Below, piece after piece: positions 9,291 to 18,033 of a stretch of DNA of 64,000 nt. The translations under genes and the position numbers were made by a program. Each line of letters opens with the position of its first letter. Position 1 is the first letter of the stretch. Source of the stretch: Pseudomonas putida W15Oct28 (GTDB lineage: Bacteria; Pseudomonadota; Gammaproteobacteria; Pseudomonadales; Pseudomonadaceae); contig NZ_JENB01000002.1 in NCBI RefSeq assembly GCF_000708715.2, positions 62,001 to 126,000 on the forward strand, read 5' to 3'. Under the pieces are notes generated by a model. That model saw only the letters and a list, made by a program, of their open reading frames with translations, had not been told where the DNA came from and made no database searches.

Positions 9291-10466
9291 GTGAATGCTG
9301 GCGTACGTTTTCCTGGGCCCTTGGGCATTTTCTGGCTAGGCCTGCTGCAAATCCTGGTGTGGGGTGGTTCGTTCTTCCTGCTGGCAGTGATGGGCAAACC
9401 GATCCTGCGCGAGACCGGTTGGCACAGCGGCTGGGTGTACGGGGCGCTGTCGCTGGGCTTGATGGTTTCGGCGTTGCTGGCGCCGCTGTCCAGCCGCCTG
9501 GTGGCGCGTTATGGCGGGCGCCCTCAACTGGCTGCCAGCGGCATGCTGGTGGGGCTGGGATTGCTGGTGGTTGCCAACTGCCACAGCCTGCAAGTGTTCC
9601 TGCTGGCCTGGGTGATCATCGGCGCGGGCATGGCAATGGGGCTGTATGAAGCGCTGTTTGCCACCCTCGGTGCCTTGTATGCGGAACGGGCGGGCCGGGC
9701 GATTACCGGTATTACCCTGATTTCCGGGTTTGCCACCACTGTGACCTGGCCGATCGTGGCCCTGGCCATCGAACATCTGGGCTGGCGCTCGGCCTGTACG
9801 GCCTATGCGCTGGTGCTGATCGTTGCGGTGGCGCCGCTGTACCTCTGGGTGTTGCCGGCAGGCCAGCCGCAGCGCAAGGCCCAGGGCATGATGGCGACGA
9901 GCGATCTGCCTGTGGACCGCCGCCTGTACTGGCTGCTGACCGCGATCTTCGCCATTGGCGCGATCATCATGACTGCCGTTTCGGTGCAACTGGTGTCGGT
10001 ACTGCAGGGCCAGGGCCATTCACTGGCGGCTGCCATTGGCCTGAGTGCCTTGCTCGGGCCAAGCCAGGTGGCGTCGCGGGTACTGCAGATCATCGCCGGC
10101 AAGCGCCACCCGATCTGGACTGCACTGGTGTCATCGGTGCTGGTCGCCGTCGGCCTGACGCTGGTGGCCGTGGCGCCGGGCGTGACCGCGCTGGGCCTGC
10201 TGCTGTATGGCTCCGGCAATGGCCTGCGCGCCATTGTCAGGGGGCTGCTGCCGCTGGCCCTGATGCCGCCAGCCCAGTATGTTGCGCTGATGGGCAAGAT
10301 GTCGCGCCCATCGCTGGTTGGCCAGGCGCTGACGCCCTTGGTGGGCGGCTACCTGTTCCAGCACTTCGGCGCGATGGGGGTGCTGGCAACGCTGTCGGCG
10401 CTGGCATTGACCAGTGTCGTGCTGGTGTTGCTGGTGATGCGCAGCCTCCCGCGGCAAACGGCGTGA
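9291..10466 (+). CDS. MFS transporter
   Basis: A 391-aa major facilitator with about 12 helices (start at the GTG at 9291; an upstream in-frame start at 9249 would add a non-membrane leader). It resembles the monocarboxylate/oxalate-formate type of MFS in length and in the helix 1-2 region (GKPILRETGWHSGWVYGALSLG). The alpha/beta hydrolase gene follows after 37 bp on the same strand and may be co-expressed. The substrate cannot be told from the sequence. Confidence 0.85.
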   Translation: MNAGVRFPGPLGIFWLGLLQILVWGGSFFLLAVMGKPILRETGWHSGWVYGALSLGLMVSALLAPLSSRLVARYGGRPQLAASGMLVGLGLLVVANCHSLQVFLLAWVIIGAGMAMGLYEALFATLGALYAERAGRAITGITLISGFATTVTWPIVALAIEHLGWRSACTAYALVLIVAVAPLYLWVLPAGQPQRKAQGMMATSDLPVDRRLYWLLTAIFAIGAIIMTAVSVQLVSVLQGQGHSLAAAIGLSALLGPSQVASRVLQIIAGKRHPIWTALVSSVLVAVGLTLVAVAPGVTALGLLLYGSGNGLRAIVRGLLPLALMPPAQYVALMGKMSRPSLVGQALTPLVGGYLFQHFGAMGVLATLSALALTSVVLVLLVMRSLPRQTA

Positions 10467-10503
10467 TCAGGCGCCACTCATTTGGCTAGCAAGGACGAAA
10501 ACG

Positions 10504-11151
10504 ATGTCGGATGCACCACGTAACCCGTTGTTTATCGATGGGCCGGCCGGCCAGATCGAGCTGCTGATCGACCACCCGGCCGGGCCGCCCAAGGGGGTGG
10601 TGCTGGTCAGCCACCCACAACCGTTGCTGGGCGGCAGCCCGCGCCATATCGTACCGCTGACCCTGGCGCGGCAGCTGTGCGCAGCCGGTTGGCAGGTGGT
10701 GCGGCCGAGTTTCCGTGGGGTAGGGCAGACACAAGGTGCGCACGACGAGGGCATCGGCGAAGCGCAAGACTGCATCGCGGTCATCCGTCACTTCAGACGG
10801 GAGTTGCCTGATCTGCCGGTAGCGTTGGTAGGTTTTTCTTTTGGTGCCTATGTGTTCGCCCGTGTGGCCTGTGCGCTGGAAGGGCAGTTGCAGGCAGTGG
10901 CGTTGCTGGGGCTGCCGGTGGGTGAAGTACCAGGCGGGCGATATTACGAGGCACTGCCGGTGCCTGCGGATTGCCTGCTGCTGCATGGCGAACAGGATGA
11001 AATGGCGCCGCTGGCCAACCTGTTGCAATGGGCTGGCCCGGGGCAACGGGCGGTGTCGGTTTATGCAGGTGCCAACCACTTTTTCAAGGGCTGCCTGGGG
11101 CGGGCGGCAGAGCAGGTGATCGCCCATCTGGCATTGAAAACCGCGGGGTGA
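10504..11151 (+). CDS. Alpha/beta hydrolase
   Basis: A 215-aa single-domain alpha/beta hydrolase of the small dienelactone-hydrolase-like type. The nucleophile elbow is GFSFGAYV with Ser112. A late Asp (HGEQDEMAP) and His (GANHFFKG) complete the Ser-Asp-His triad. The oxyanion segment is VSHPQPLLGG, which resembles proteins annotated as CocE/NonD-like hydrolases. The ATG at 10504 follows AAGGACG. A REP pair that may end the transcript lies just downstream. Confidence 0.88.
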   Translation: MSDAPRNPLFIDGPAGQIELLIDHPAGPPKGVVLVSHPQPLLGGSPRHIVPLTLARQLCAAGWQVVRPSFRGVGQTQGAHDEGIGEAQDCIAVIRHFRRELPDLPVALVGFSFGAYVFARVACALEGQLQAVALLGLPVGEVPGGRYYEALPVPADCLLLHGEQDEMAPLANLLQWAGPGQRAVSVYAGANHFFKGCLGRAAEQVIAHLALKTAG

Positions 11152-11178
11152 TGCGCCATCACTCAGCCTGGCGCATCA

Positions 11179-11277
11179 CCCTGTAGGAGCAGCCTTGTGC
11201 TGCGAAGAGGCCGGTGATGCTAAAGATTTTCTTCGGCCGTAATGGACTCTTCGCAGCACAAGGCTGCTCCTACAGGG
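11179..11277. repeat. REP inverted pair
   Basis: Two 31-bp arms (11179-11209 and 11247-11277, CCTGTAGGAGCAGCCTTGTG...) are perfect reverse complements around a 37-bp loop. It lies between the convergent hydrolase and LysR genes and can act as a bidirectional transcript end. The same family recurs at 25598-25694. Confidence 0.85.
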
Positions 11278-11334
11278 CTTGTGTTTGCCTTGTAGTCGGG
11301 GCTTCAGCCGCGAAAGGGCCGGAACAGGCCAGCC

Positions 11335-12216
11335 TCAACGCTCCAGGTAATGGGTCTGCGCTGCAAAGTCGATGAACCGCTTGCTGGCCAGCGACAGGTA
11401 TTCCCCCGAACGCCAGCACAAGCGGAAGCTCATCAGCTGCGCCGGCCGGAACGGCACACCGACGATGCCCGGCGTGCGCTGTTGCACCGAGCGCAGCAGG
11501 GTCGCCACGCCCATGTTGTCCAGCGCGGCCTGCACCACCAGCGAGACAAAGTTGCTTTGCAACGCCACCTGGTAAGTAATGCCGTGTTCGGCGAAGAACG
11601 CGTCCAGCAGGTGACGTTGAACGAACGTGCGGTCGAACACCACCATGTCGGTATTGCGCAGGTCTTCCGCCGTGAGGAAGGCTTTGCCGGCATAAGGGTG
11701 GTCGGGGTGCATGCACGCGAGCATCTCGTCACTGCCCAGCAGGATCGATTCCTTGTCGGGCGGCACGCGCCTGGACTCCAGCAGGGCCAGGTCGATTTCC
11801 CGTTGTTCCAGGCGATGGCCTATGTCCTCGGCACTGCCTTCGAACACGGTCATGGCAATGCCAGGAAACAGCCGGCGGAAGGCGTTCATCAACCCGGGTA
11901 CATAGTGCAGGCCGAACATGGGCGGGATGCCCAGGCGCACTTCGCCGCGCTTCAGGTCGGCCATGTCACGCAGCTCTTGCCGGGCAACATCCATCTCGCG
12001 CAGCGCCGAGGCAATGCGAGGCAGGAACTGTTCGCCCTCGGCGGTGAGGATGACTTTGCGCGTGGTGCGGTTGAACAGGCTCACGCCCAGTTCTTCTTCC
12101 AGCCGGGTTACGGCCATGCTCAGCGCTGGCTGGGCGATGTGCAAATGCTGCGCAGCCTTGGTGAAGCTGCCTTGGCGGACAATCTCGACGCAGCAGCGCA
12201 ATGCCTTGAGGTTCAT
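11335..12216 (-). CDS. LysR-family regulator, probable activator of the divergent acetolactate synthase gene
   Basis: A 293-aa LysR regulator: HTH in residues 1-60 (SFTKAAQHLHIAQPALSMAV) and a full co-inducer domain. It is divergent from the acetolactate synthase gene, an arrangement that matches AlsR/alsS in other bacteria. The 170-bp gap contains a perfect 15-bp palindrome at 12246-12260 that fits a LysR box. The ATG at 12216 gives MNLKALRCCVEIVRQGSF, the family's standard opening. Confidence 0.9.
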   Translation of the reverse strand: MNLKALRCCVEIVRQGSFTKAAQHLHIAQPALSMAVTRLEEELGVSLFNRTTRKVILTAEGEQFLPRIASALREMDVARQELRDMADLKRGEVRLGIPPMFGLHYVPGLMNAFRRLFPGIAMTVFEGSAEDIGHRLEQREIDLALLESRRVPPDKESILLGSDEMLACMHPDHPYAGKAFLTAEDLRNTDMVVFDRTFVQRHLLDAFFAEHGITYQVALQSNFVSLVVQAALDNMGVATLLRSVQQRTPGIVGVPFRPAQLMSFRLCWRSGEYLSLASKRFIDFAAQTHYLER

Positions 12217-12245
12217 TGAGGCGTTCTACCATTCATAACGAACTG

Positions 12246-12260
12246 TGATGCTAAGCATCA
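12246..12260. promoter_or_regulatory. Probable LysR operator
   Basis: TGATGCTAAGCATCA is a perfect palindrome with the T-N11-A layout of LysR sites. It is centred between the LysR start (12216) and the acetolactate synthase start (12387), and is followed by a very AT-rich stretch (12261-12285) suitable for a promoter. Confidence 0.5.
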
Positions 12261-12386
12261 TAACAATATATTTATTATTATTAACCAGAGGGCCTACGAT
12301 GCGCGCCACTGAGACATCCTGCAACATCTCAGTCACGCAGCGTAATAATGCTGCAATCCCACAAAGATTTTGAGGTAGTACCCCAA

Positions 12387-14009
12387 ATGGCCAAGGCCGC
12401 CGATGTCGTTGTGCAATGCCTGGAAAACGAAGGTGTCGAGTATGTATTCGGCATTCCTGGTGAGGAAAACCTCGACCTGCTCGAATCCCTGCGCAAGTCG
12501 AAGATCAAGCTGGTACTGACCCGTCATGAGCAGTCTGCAGGCTTCATGGCTGCCACCTACGGCCGCCTTACCGGCAAGACCGGCGTCAGCCTGTCGACCC
12601 TCGGCCCTGGTGCCACCAACCTGGTCACCGCCAGCGCCTACGCCTACCTGGGCGGCATGCCGATGATGATGATCACCGGGCAGAAGCCGATCAAGAAGTC
12701 CAAGCAGGGCCGCTTCCAGATCATTGACGTGTGCGGCATGATGGACCCCATCACCAAGTACACCCACCAGTTCGCCTCGGCCGACAACATCCCGTCGCGC
12801 ATGCGCGAAGCCTTCCGCCTGGCAGTACACCTGGAGCTGCCGGAAGACATCGCCGCCGAGCAGACCGACGCACTGCCAATCCCACGTAGCCTGCACCGCC
12901 GCCCGCTGGCCGAACACGTGGCCATCGAAGCTGCCGTCGAGAAGCTGAAGACCGCCCGTAACCCGATTCTGGTAATCGGCGCTGGCGCCAACCGCAAGAT
13001 GACCGCCAAGGTCCTCAAGCAGCTGATCGACAAGACCGGCATCCCGTTCATCACCACCCAGATGGGTAAAGGTGTGGTCGATGAGCGTCACCCGCGTTTC
13101 CTGGGCAACGCCGCACTGTCGTCGGGTGACTTTGTGCACCGCGCCGTCGAAGCGGCCGACCTGATCATCAACATCGGCCACGACGTGATCGAGAAGCCGC
13201 CGTTCTTCATGGTCCGCGGCGGCACCGAAGTCATCCACATCAACTTCCGCTCCGCCGAAGTCGATGCCGTGTACTTCCCGCAGGTTGAAGTGATCGGCGA
13301 CATCGCCAACGCCGTGTGGCAGATCAGCGAAGCGCTGAACGACACGTCGCACTGGGACTTCACCCGCCTGATGGCCATCCGTGAAGCCAACGAAGCACAG
13401 ATCGCCGAAGGTGGTGACGACAACCGCTTCCCGGTCTACCCGCAGCGCCTGGTTGCCGACATCCGTCGCGTACTGCCGTCCGAAGGCATCGTTGCCCTGG
13501 ACAACGGTATCTACAAGATCTGGTTCGCCCGTAACTACAAGGCGCACAAACCGAACACCGTGCTGCTGGACAACGCCCTGGCGACCATGGGCGCCGGCCT
13601 GCCATCGGCCATGGCTGCGCACCTGGTACACCCGGACCGCCCGGTGATCTCGGTATGCGGCGACGGCGGCTTCATGATGAACAGCCAGGAGCTGGAAACG
13701 GCAGTGCGCCTGGGCATGCACATCACCGTGGTGATCCTGCGTGACGACGGCTACGGCATGATCCGCTGGAAGCAGGCCAACATGGGCTTCACCGATTTTG
13801 GCCTGGACTACGGCAACCCGGACTTCGTCAAATACGCCGAAGCCTACGGTGCCAACGGCCACCGTGTGGAAAGCGCCGAAGGCCTGCTGCCGCTGCTGGA
13901 GCACTGCATCAAGACCCCAGGCGTGCACGTGATTGACTGCCCGGTCGATTACAGCGAGAACGACCGCATCCTCAACAGCGAGCTGCGTGAGCGCGCGCTG
14001 GCGGTGTAA
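12387..14009 (+). CDS. alsS: Acetolactate synthase, catabolic type
   Basis: A 540-aa ThDP enzyme that condenses two pyruvates to 2-acetolactate and CO2. The catalytic Glu is in TRHEQSAGF. The Mg/ThDP motif starts GDGGFMMNSQELETAVRL and ends ILRDDGYGM, the DDGY form of catabolic AlsS-type enzymes rather than the NN form of IlvB. An FAD-dependent biosynthetic enzyme is unlikely, and no small regulatory subunit gene is adjacent. The ATG at 12387 follows TGAGGTAG and is preferred over an ATG 13 codons upstream. No acetolactate decarboxylase is next to it, so the fate of the product (diacetyl, or valine synthesis) is open. Confidence 0.88.
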   Translation: MAKAADVVVQCLENEGVEYVFGIPGEENLDLLESLRKSKIKLVLTRHEQSAGFMAATYGRLTGKTGVSLSTLGPGATNLVTASAYAYLGGMPMMMITGQKPIKKSKQGRFQIIDVCGMMDPITKYTHQFASADNIPSRMREAFRLAVHLELPEDIAAEQTDALPIPRSLHRRPLAEHVAIEAAVEKLKTARNPILVIGAGANRKMTAKVLKQLIDKTGIPFITTQMGKGVVDERHPRFLGNAALSSGDFVHRAVEAADLIINIGHDVIEKPPFFMVRGGTEVIHINFRSAEVDAVYFPQVEVIGDIANAVWQISEALNDTSHWDFTRLMAIREANEAQIAEGGDDNRFPVYPQRLVADIRRVLPSEGIVALDNGIYKIWFARNYKAHKPNTVLLDNALATMGAGLPSAMAAHLVHPDRPVISVCGDGGFMMNSQELETAVRLGMHITVVILRDDGYGMIRWKQANMGFTDFGLDYGNPDFVKYAEAYGANGHRVESAEGLLPLLEHCIKTPGVHVIDCPVDYSENDRILNSELRERALAV

Positions 14010-14021
14010 GCCCTGAGGTAC

Positions 14022-14047
14022 GGCGCCAGCGCAAGGCTGGCGCCTTT
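14022..14047. terminator. Terminator after acetolactate synthase
   Basis: A 9-bp GC-rich stem (GGCGCCAGC/GCTGGCGCC) with a 5-nt loop, followed by TTTCCC. It lies 12 bp after the stop codon and in front of the convergent bacteriophytochrome gene. Confidence 0.65.
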
Positions 14048-14074
14048 CCCTGAGGAGCGGCCTGGTATCGGGTT

Positions 14075-16615
14075 TCAGTGACCCAACAGGCTCTGCAGGC
14101 TGGCCAGGATGCTGTTGGCGTCGTAAGGCTTACGCGTTACGGGGGCACCCTTCAAATGCTCGGGAATGCTGATGCCGTCGCCATAGCCCGTGGCAAACAG
14201 GAATGGTACCTGACGCCGCACCAGTTCATCGGCCACGGAAATGGATGTGCCGGTACCCAGGTTTACATCCAGTATCGCGGCATCCGGTGTACGACTGGCG
14301 AGCAGTTGCATTGCCTCATCCTCTGAATTGGCGGTGATCACGTCCTTGATCTGAGCATCGTTGAGAATCTGCTCCAAGCCGACTGCAATCACCAGCTGGT
14401 CCTCGAGGATCAGCACGCACAAGCCCGTGCGCGTTGCAAAGGTATCGTCTACACGGGCCATAGCCGAGGCCGGGATGGCTGGTTCGAACGTTTCGGCGAC
14501 GGTAAGGTGCTTGGCAGGGATCCTGAAAAAGCCTTGCAGGCCTTCGGGGTAGTATTCCACCGTGCTGGTGCCGCCCAGGTCGAACGGGATGCTGCGGTCG
14601 ATCAGTACCGAGCCGAAGCCTCTGCGGCTCGGCGGGCGCACCGTTGGCCCGCCACGCTCACGCCAGCTGATGGTGCAGGCGTTGGCGGCATCGATTACCC
14701 AGTTCACCGAAAGTTTGCCGCTAGCCCGCGACAGCGCACCATACTTGGCCGCGTTGGTGGCCAGTTCGTGCAGCACCAGGGCCATGACCGAGTAGGCGCG
14801 CGCATCGAGGATGACGTTCGGGCCCTGCAGCTCGATCACCCCGGCAGCCGTGCGATAGGGCGAAAGCTCGGCCTCCAGCAGCATCTCCAGGCGCCCGCCA
14901 CCATCACCGCGCACCACCTGGTCGTGGGCCAGCGACAATGCCTGGATACGCCCCTTCAGCGTTGCTACATAGTCTTGCAGTGTCTGGCTCTCAGAGGTCG
15001 GGTGGGCAACCAGCGCACCAATCAGCGACAGGATGTTCTTGACCCTGTGGTTGAGCTCTTCGTTGAGGATGCGCTGGCGCACTTCAGCCTTCGAGCGCTC
15101 GCTGGCGAGCAGCTCGCTGTTGTGCAGCACCACTTCGACGATGGCGGTGCGGATGGCATCGCCAAACTGGCGATCCTGTTCGGTCCAGGGTAACGACTGC
15201 TGGTGAACGGTTTCTTTCCAGATGGAGAAGCTCTTGCGTGGCGTCAGGCGATCGCCCAGCGCGCCGCTGTCGTAGGTCTTGTTCGGGTCCCCGGCCCAGT
15301 CGAGCGTTTCGATGAGCTCCTTGCGGAAGAAGATCAGGTAATCCCTCGGCTGCTGCGACATCGGGATGATCAGCACGCCAGACACATCGGTGAAGTACGC
15401 CTGGGCCGAAGGGTGCACCATCGACAGGCGGTTGGACGCCCAGGTACGGCCATCGGACACCATATCTGCCAGGCGCAGCAGGTCGGGCACGGCAGCTTTG
15501 GGTGGCGCCAGGCCGGCTGATGACCAGCGGCCTTGCAGTGACATACCGATGCCATCGCTCGGGATCAGCGACATGAGCCGCGGCAGGCGTGAATGGAAGA
15601 ACGCATCCATGTCGGCTGCCTGGTTGGCATCGCGCAGCATGCTGTCCAGTGCTTTGTGAACATGCACGGCGGCTTCGAGTTTTTGCCGGCTGCGCAGGGT
15701 CTCGATATGCAAGGAGAAGAACTCGCCGAACATCTCGGCGGCTACCCGTTGACCCATGGCCAGCGTTTGCGGTGCGTAGTGGTGGCAGGCGATCAGCCCC
15801 CACAGTTCGCCGTTGACAATGACCGAGATCGACATCGAGGCGCCCACACCCATGTTGCTCAGGTACTCGCAATGAATCGGCGATACGCTGCGCAGGTGCG
15901 CGTAGGACAGGTCGAGTGGTTCGCCAGACGGGTCGAGGACAGGCTCGATGGCCACCGTTTCGTACCCTGCATCGGCAATGACCCGGATAGGATTGCGCAG
16001 GTAAAGCGCGCGGGCCTGCTGGGGAATGTCCGAGGCGGGGAAGTACTGGCCCATGAAACTTTCGAGGTCGCTGCGCTTGGCCTCGGCAACCACCTTGCCG
16101 GCACCATCGGCACCCAGCTGGTAGATCATCACCCGGTGGTAGCCGAGCACGGCCCGGACAAACCGGGCGGCGTCGCGGAACAACTTGGTGGTCTGGTCGA
16201 TTTCGCGCAGCTGGGCAATCAGGGTACGGGCCAGCTCGATGGGCTCGGCGATGCTGGCGCCGGCCGGTTCAAACTCCAGGATTGCCGTGCCTTTGAACAG
16301 GTGCGCGGCGATATCGAAGGCCTGGCCGTTGGGCAGCATCACGCTGAAGCTGAGGGCAGGGCGCGAGCCTTCGCGGGTACGGGCCAACGCGTTACGCAGG
16401 GTATGGGCTACTTCGTCCCCTAGCACCGTGTGCAGCTTCTGGCCGTTGATATCGCCTGCCAGGCCCAGCAAGTGCGGGGCGTTGACCGAATGGCGCAGGA
16501 CCACGGTTGCCGATGCATCGCAGGCCAGCAGGCAGCCGTGGGGCTGGATGCTGCCAGGGATCTGGATGGGCTCACGGTCGCAGTTGGTCAGGTTTACTTG
16601 TGGGTCGGAGGTCAT
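14075..16615 (-). CDS. bphP: Bacteriophytochrome with HWE-type histidine kinase and C-terminal receiver
   Basis: An 846-aa red/far-red light receptor. Cys12 (NLTNCDREPIQIPG) is the expected biliverdin-attachment residue. A PAS domain (about 15-115) is followed by GAF (about 130-310, with the signature PASDIPQQARALY) and PHY (about 330-500). Next is an HWE/HisKA_2-type kinase with His523 in NEELNHRVKNIL and an ATPase domain with HELATNAAKYGAL. A receiver domain with Asp783 in AILDVNLG closes the protein. The ATG at 16615 is preferred because it places Cys12 where the family has it; the longer open frame has no family match. No heme oxygenase (bphO) gene is adjacent, so biliverdin must come from elsewhere. 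Confidence 0.93.
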   Translation of the reverse strand: MTSDPQVNLTNCDREPIQIPGSIQPHGCLLACDASATVVLRHSVNAPHLLGLAGDINGQKLHTVLGDEVAHTLRNALARTREGSRPALSFSVMLPNGQAFDIAAHLFKGTAILEFEPAGASIAEPIELARTLIAQLREIDQTTKLFRDAARFVRAVLGYHRVMIYQLGADGAGKVVAEAKRSDLESFMGQYFPASDIPQQARALYLRNPIRVIADAGYETVAIEPVLDPSGEPLDLSYAHLRSVSPIHCEYLSNMGVGASMSISVIVNGELWGLIACHHYAPQTLAMGQRVAAEMFGEFFSLHIETLRSRQKLEAAVHVHKALDSMLRDANQAADMDAFFHSRLPRLMSLIPSDGIGMSLQGRWSSAGLAPPKAAVPDLLRLADMVSDGRTWASNRLSMVHPSAQAYFTDVSGVLIIPMSQQPRDYLIFFRKELIETLDWAGDPNKTYDSGALGDRLTPRKSFSIWKETVHQQSLPWTEQDRQFGDAIRTAIVEVVLHNSELLASERSKAEVRQRILNEELNHRVKNILSLIGALVAHPTSESQTLQDYVATLKGRIQALSLAHDQVVRGDGGGRLEMLLEAELSPYRTAAGVIELQGPNVILDARAYSVMALVLHELATNAAKYGALSRASGKLSVNWVIDAANACTISWRERGGPTVRPPSRRGFGSVLIDRSIPFDLGGTSTVEYYPEGLQGFFRIPAKHLTVAETFEPAIPASAMARVDDTFATRTGLCVLILEDQLVIAVGLEQILNDAQIKDVITANSEDEAMQLLASRTPDAAILDVNLGTGTSISVADELVRRQVPFLFATGYGDGISIPEHLKGAPVTRKPYDANSILASLQSLLGH

Positions 16616-16842
16616 TGGCCCGTGCCTGTGGGTAAAGGGGAGGCCGCCAGCAGGGCCGCCATCGTCCGTCAGACTAGCAGGCATTGCCGGGCTTGGGCAT
16701 GGAAGGCGCAAGGGCGGCACAGTTGGCGCCATGGCGAGAGGCAACCAGAGGTACCCCAAAGCCGCTGCTATCTTCCTTGACTGATTGGCGATGCCACTTG
16801 TCAGTGCTGCGGCACGAGCACGAAGCTGCACAGGGGAAGACT

Positions 16843-17346
16843 ATGGAGAGCGAAGTCAAGGCTGACGCGCGAGGGTTGCAGTGTGTATGGGGCAGCAGCG
16901 AACAGCTGGGTGGTTGTTTCTGGGGACGTTTCAGGCCCCGACCGGTTTCACTGATTGCAACGACATGCGGTAAGCCAGCACATGAGTGGATTTACCAGGC
17001 TGCTTGCAAGGTCATTGAACAGCATCTTGCCGACACGTCACTGAATGTGTGTGCCGTCGCGCGTTTGGTCAGTTGCTCCCGCACCACGGTGTACCGCGCC
17101 TTTGCCCAGCGCCGCCAGACCGTTGCCGAAACCATTCGCATGCTGCGCTTGCTGCGGGCCTGCGAAATGTTGGCCGTACCGCCTTACAGCCTTCCGATCG
17201 AAACCGTTGCCTATCGTTGCGGCTTTGAGGAGGTCAGGACATTCAATCGCTGCTTCAGCAAGTTTTTTGGCATGTCCGCAGGCCGTTACCGCGAGGCGCG
17301 CATCGATGAGCGCCTGAAGGCGCTGCGCGAGCTTGCAGATACTTGA
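16843..17346 (+). CDS. Small AraC-type DNA-binding protein
   Basis: A 167-aa protein whose last 100 residues are a double AraC HTH (LNVCAVARLVSCSRTTVYRAF, then LPIETVAYRCGFEEVRTFNR and the GMSAGRYR ending). The N-terminal 60 residues are too short for the usual cupin ligand domain. The ATG at 16843 follows AGGGGAAGA. It is divergent from the bacteriophytochrome gene with a 227-bp gap and convergent with the toxin-like operon. It could work in light signalling or toxin control, but nothing in the sequence decides. Confidence 0.85.
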   Translation: MESEVKADARGLQCVWGSSEQLGGCFWGRFRPRPVSLIATTCGKPAHEWIYQAACKVIEQHLADTSLNVCAVARLVSCSRTTVYRAFAQRRQTVAETIRMLRLLRACEMLAVPPYSLPIETVAYRCGFEEVRTFNRCFSKFFGMSAGRYREARIDERLKALRELADT

Positions 17347-17377
17347 GCAGGCCGCCGGCACGAAACCGGCGGCCTGC
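17347..17377. terminator. Bidirectional terminator between the AraC gene and the toxin-like operon
   Basis: A 12-bp perfect stem GCAGGCCGCCGG/CCGGCGGCCTGC with a 7-nt loop, directly after the AraC-type stop codon and 12 bp downstream of the stop of the last toxin-operon gene. There is no long T run; strength is uncertain. Confidence 0.6.
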
Positions 17378-17389
17378 CCAACGCCCACG

Positions 17390-18013
17390 TCAAGGATGGG
17401 CGAGCAACCAACCTTCGTTGAAGGCGTACTTGCGGTCTTTGCCTTGCGCAATCACGTCGTCTTCAGGCGCAATGTAAACCTCGTCGTACTCATACTTGTG
17501 CTGATCACCTACAGGCACCAGACCGCCGCTATACCAAAGGATGTTGCGAGGCCCGTAGACGTTGATGTCCAGCCCTGCCTGCAGCAAGTGATAGCGCAGG
17601 TCGTTGACGAAGCGAAAGATGGTGGCCGACCCAGGCTGCTGCTCTTGCAGTGCCACACTGCATGCAGCCACCCAGATTTCCCGGGTGCCGGCTGCTTCAA
17701 TGCCCAAGCTTACGAGCATATTCGCAACCTGTTGGCCGCTATAGCCGTTGAACACCGTATCATTGCCATGGGCGTTGAGCACCAGTATCGAGGGGTCGCC
17801 TTTGTAGTCGCGCAATTGCTTGGTCGGCGTGTCGTCAAGTGCATTGAGCATCTGCTGGATAGCGTGGGGCTGGAATGGCACCTGCGGTGCGAATTCCTGC
17901 CACTTCTTCCAGTCGTAGAAATGCTTTCGAAGTGCTTGCAGTCGGCCTGCCCGGGAGGCGTTTTCGTCGCTCTCGTCAGCACGAACTTTGGCTTTACCGA
18001 AGAACAGCATCAT
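17390..18013 (-). CDS. Small protein with caspase/C80-like His-Cys signature, last gene of the toxin-like operon
   Basis: A 207-aa soluble protein with no signal peptide. A hydrophobic strand ends in LNAHGND (His82); about 35 residues later a second strand ends in WVAACSVA (Cys118). Strand-HG and strand-xxC at this spacing is the layout of clan CD cysteine peptidases (caspases, gingipains, and the C80 autoprotease of MARTX and clostridial toxins). Assignment to a peptidase is inference from this pattern. It is the last of four same-strand genes, 20 bp after the coiled-coil gene. It could mature the toxin subunits, be an effector, or be an inactive relative. I do not recognise a named family with certainty. 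Confidence 0.6.
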   Translation of the reverse strand: MMLFFGKAKVRADESDENASRAGRLQALRKHFYDWKKWQEFAPQVPFQPHAIQQMLNALDDTPTKQLRDYKGDPSILVLNAHGNDTVFNGYSGQQVANMLVSLGIEAAGTREIWVAACSVALQEQQPGSATIFRFVNDLRYHLLQAGLDINVYGPRNILWYSGGLVPVGDQHKYEYDEVYIAPEDDVIAQGKDRKYAFNEGWLLAHP

Positions 18014-18033
18014 GATGAAACTCCTTTTCCCGA

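Noticed and set aside
12333..13928. 531-codon open frame antisense to acetolactate synthase
   Set aside because: Shadow of the real gene; composition (HVAD/GVDV runs) is typical of antisense reading in high-GC DNA.
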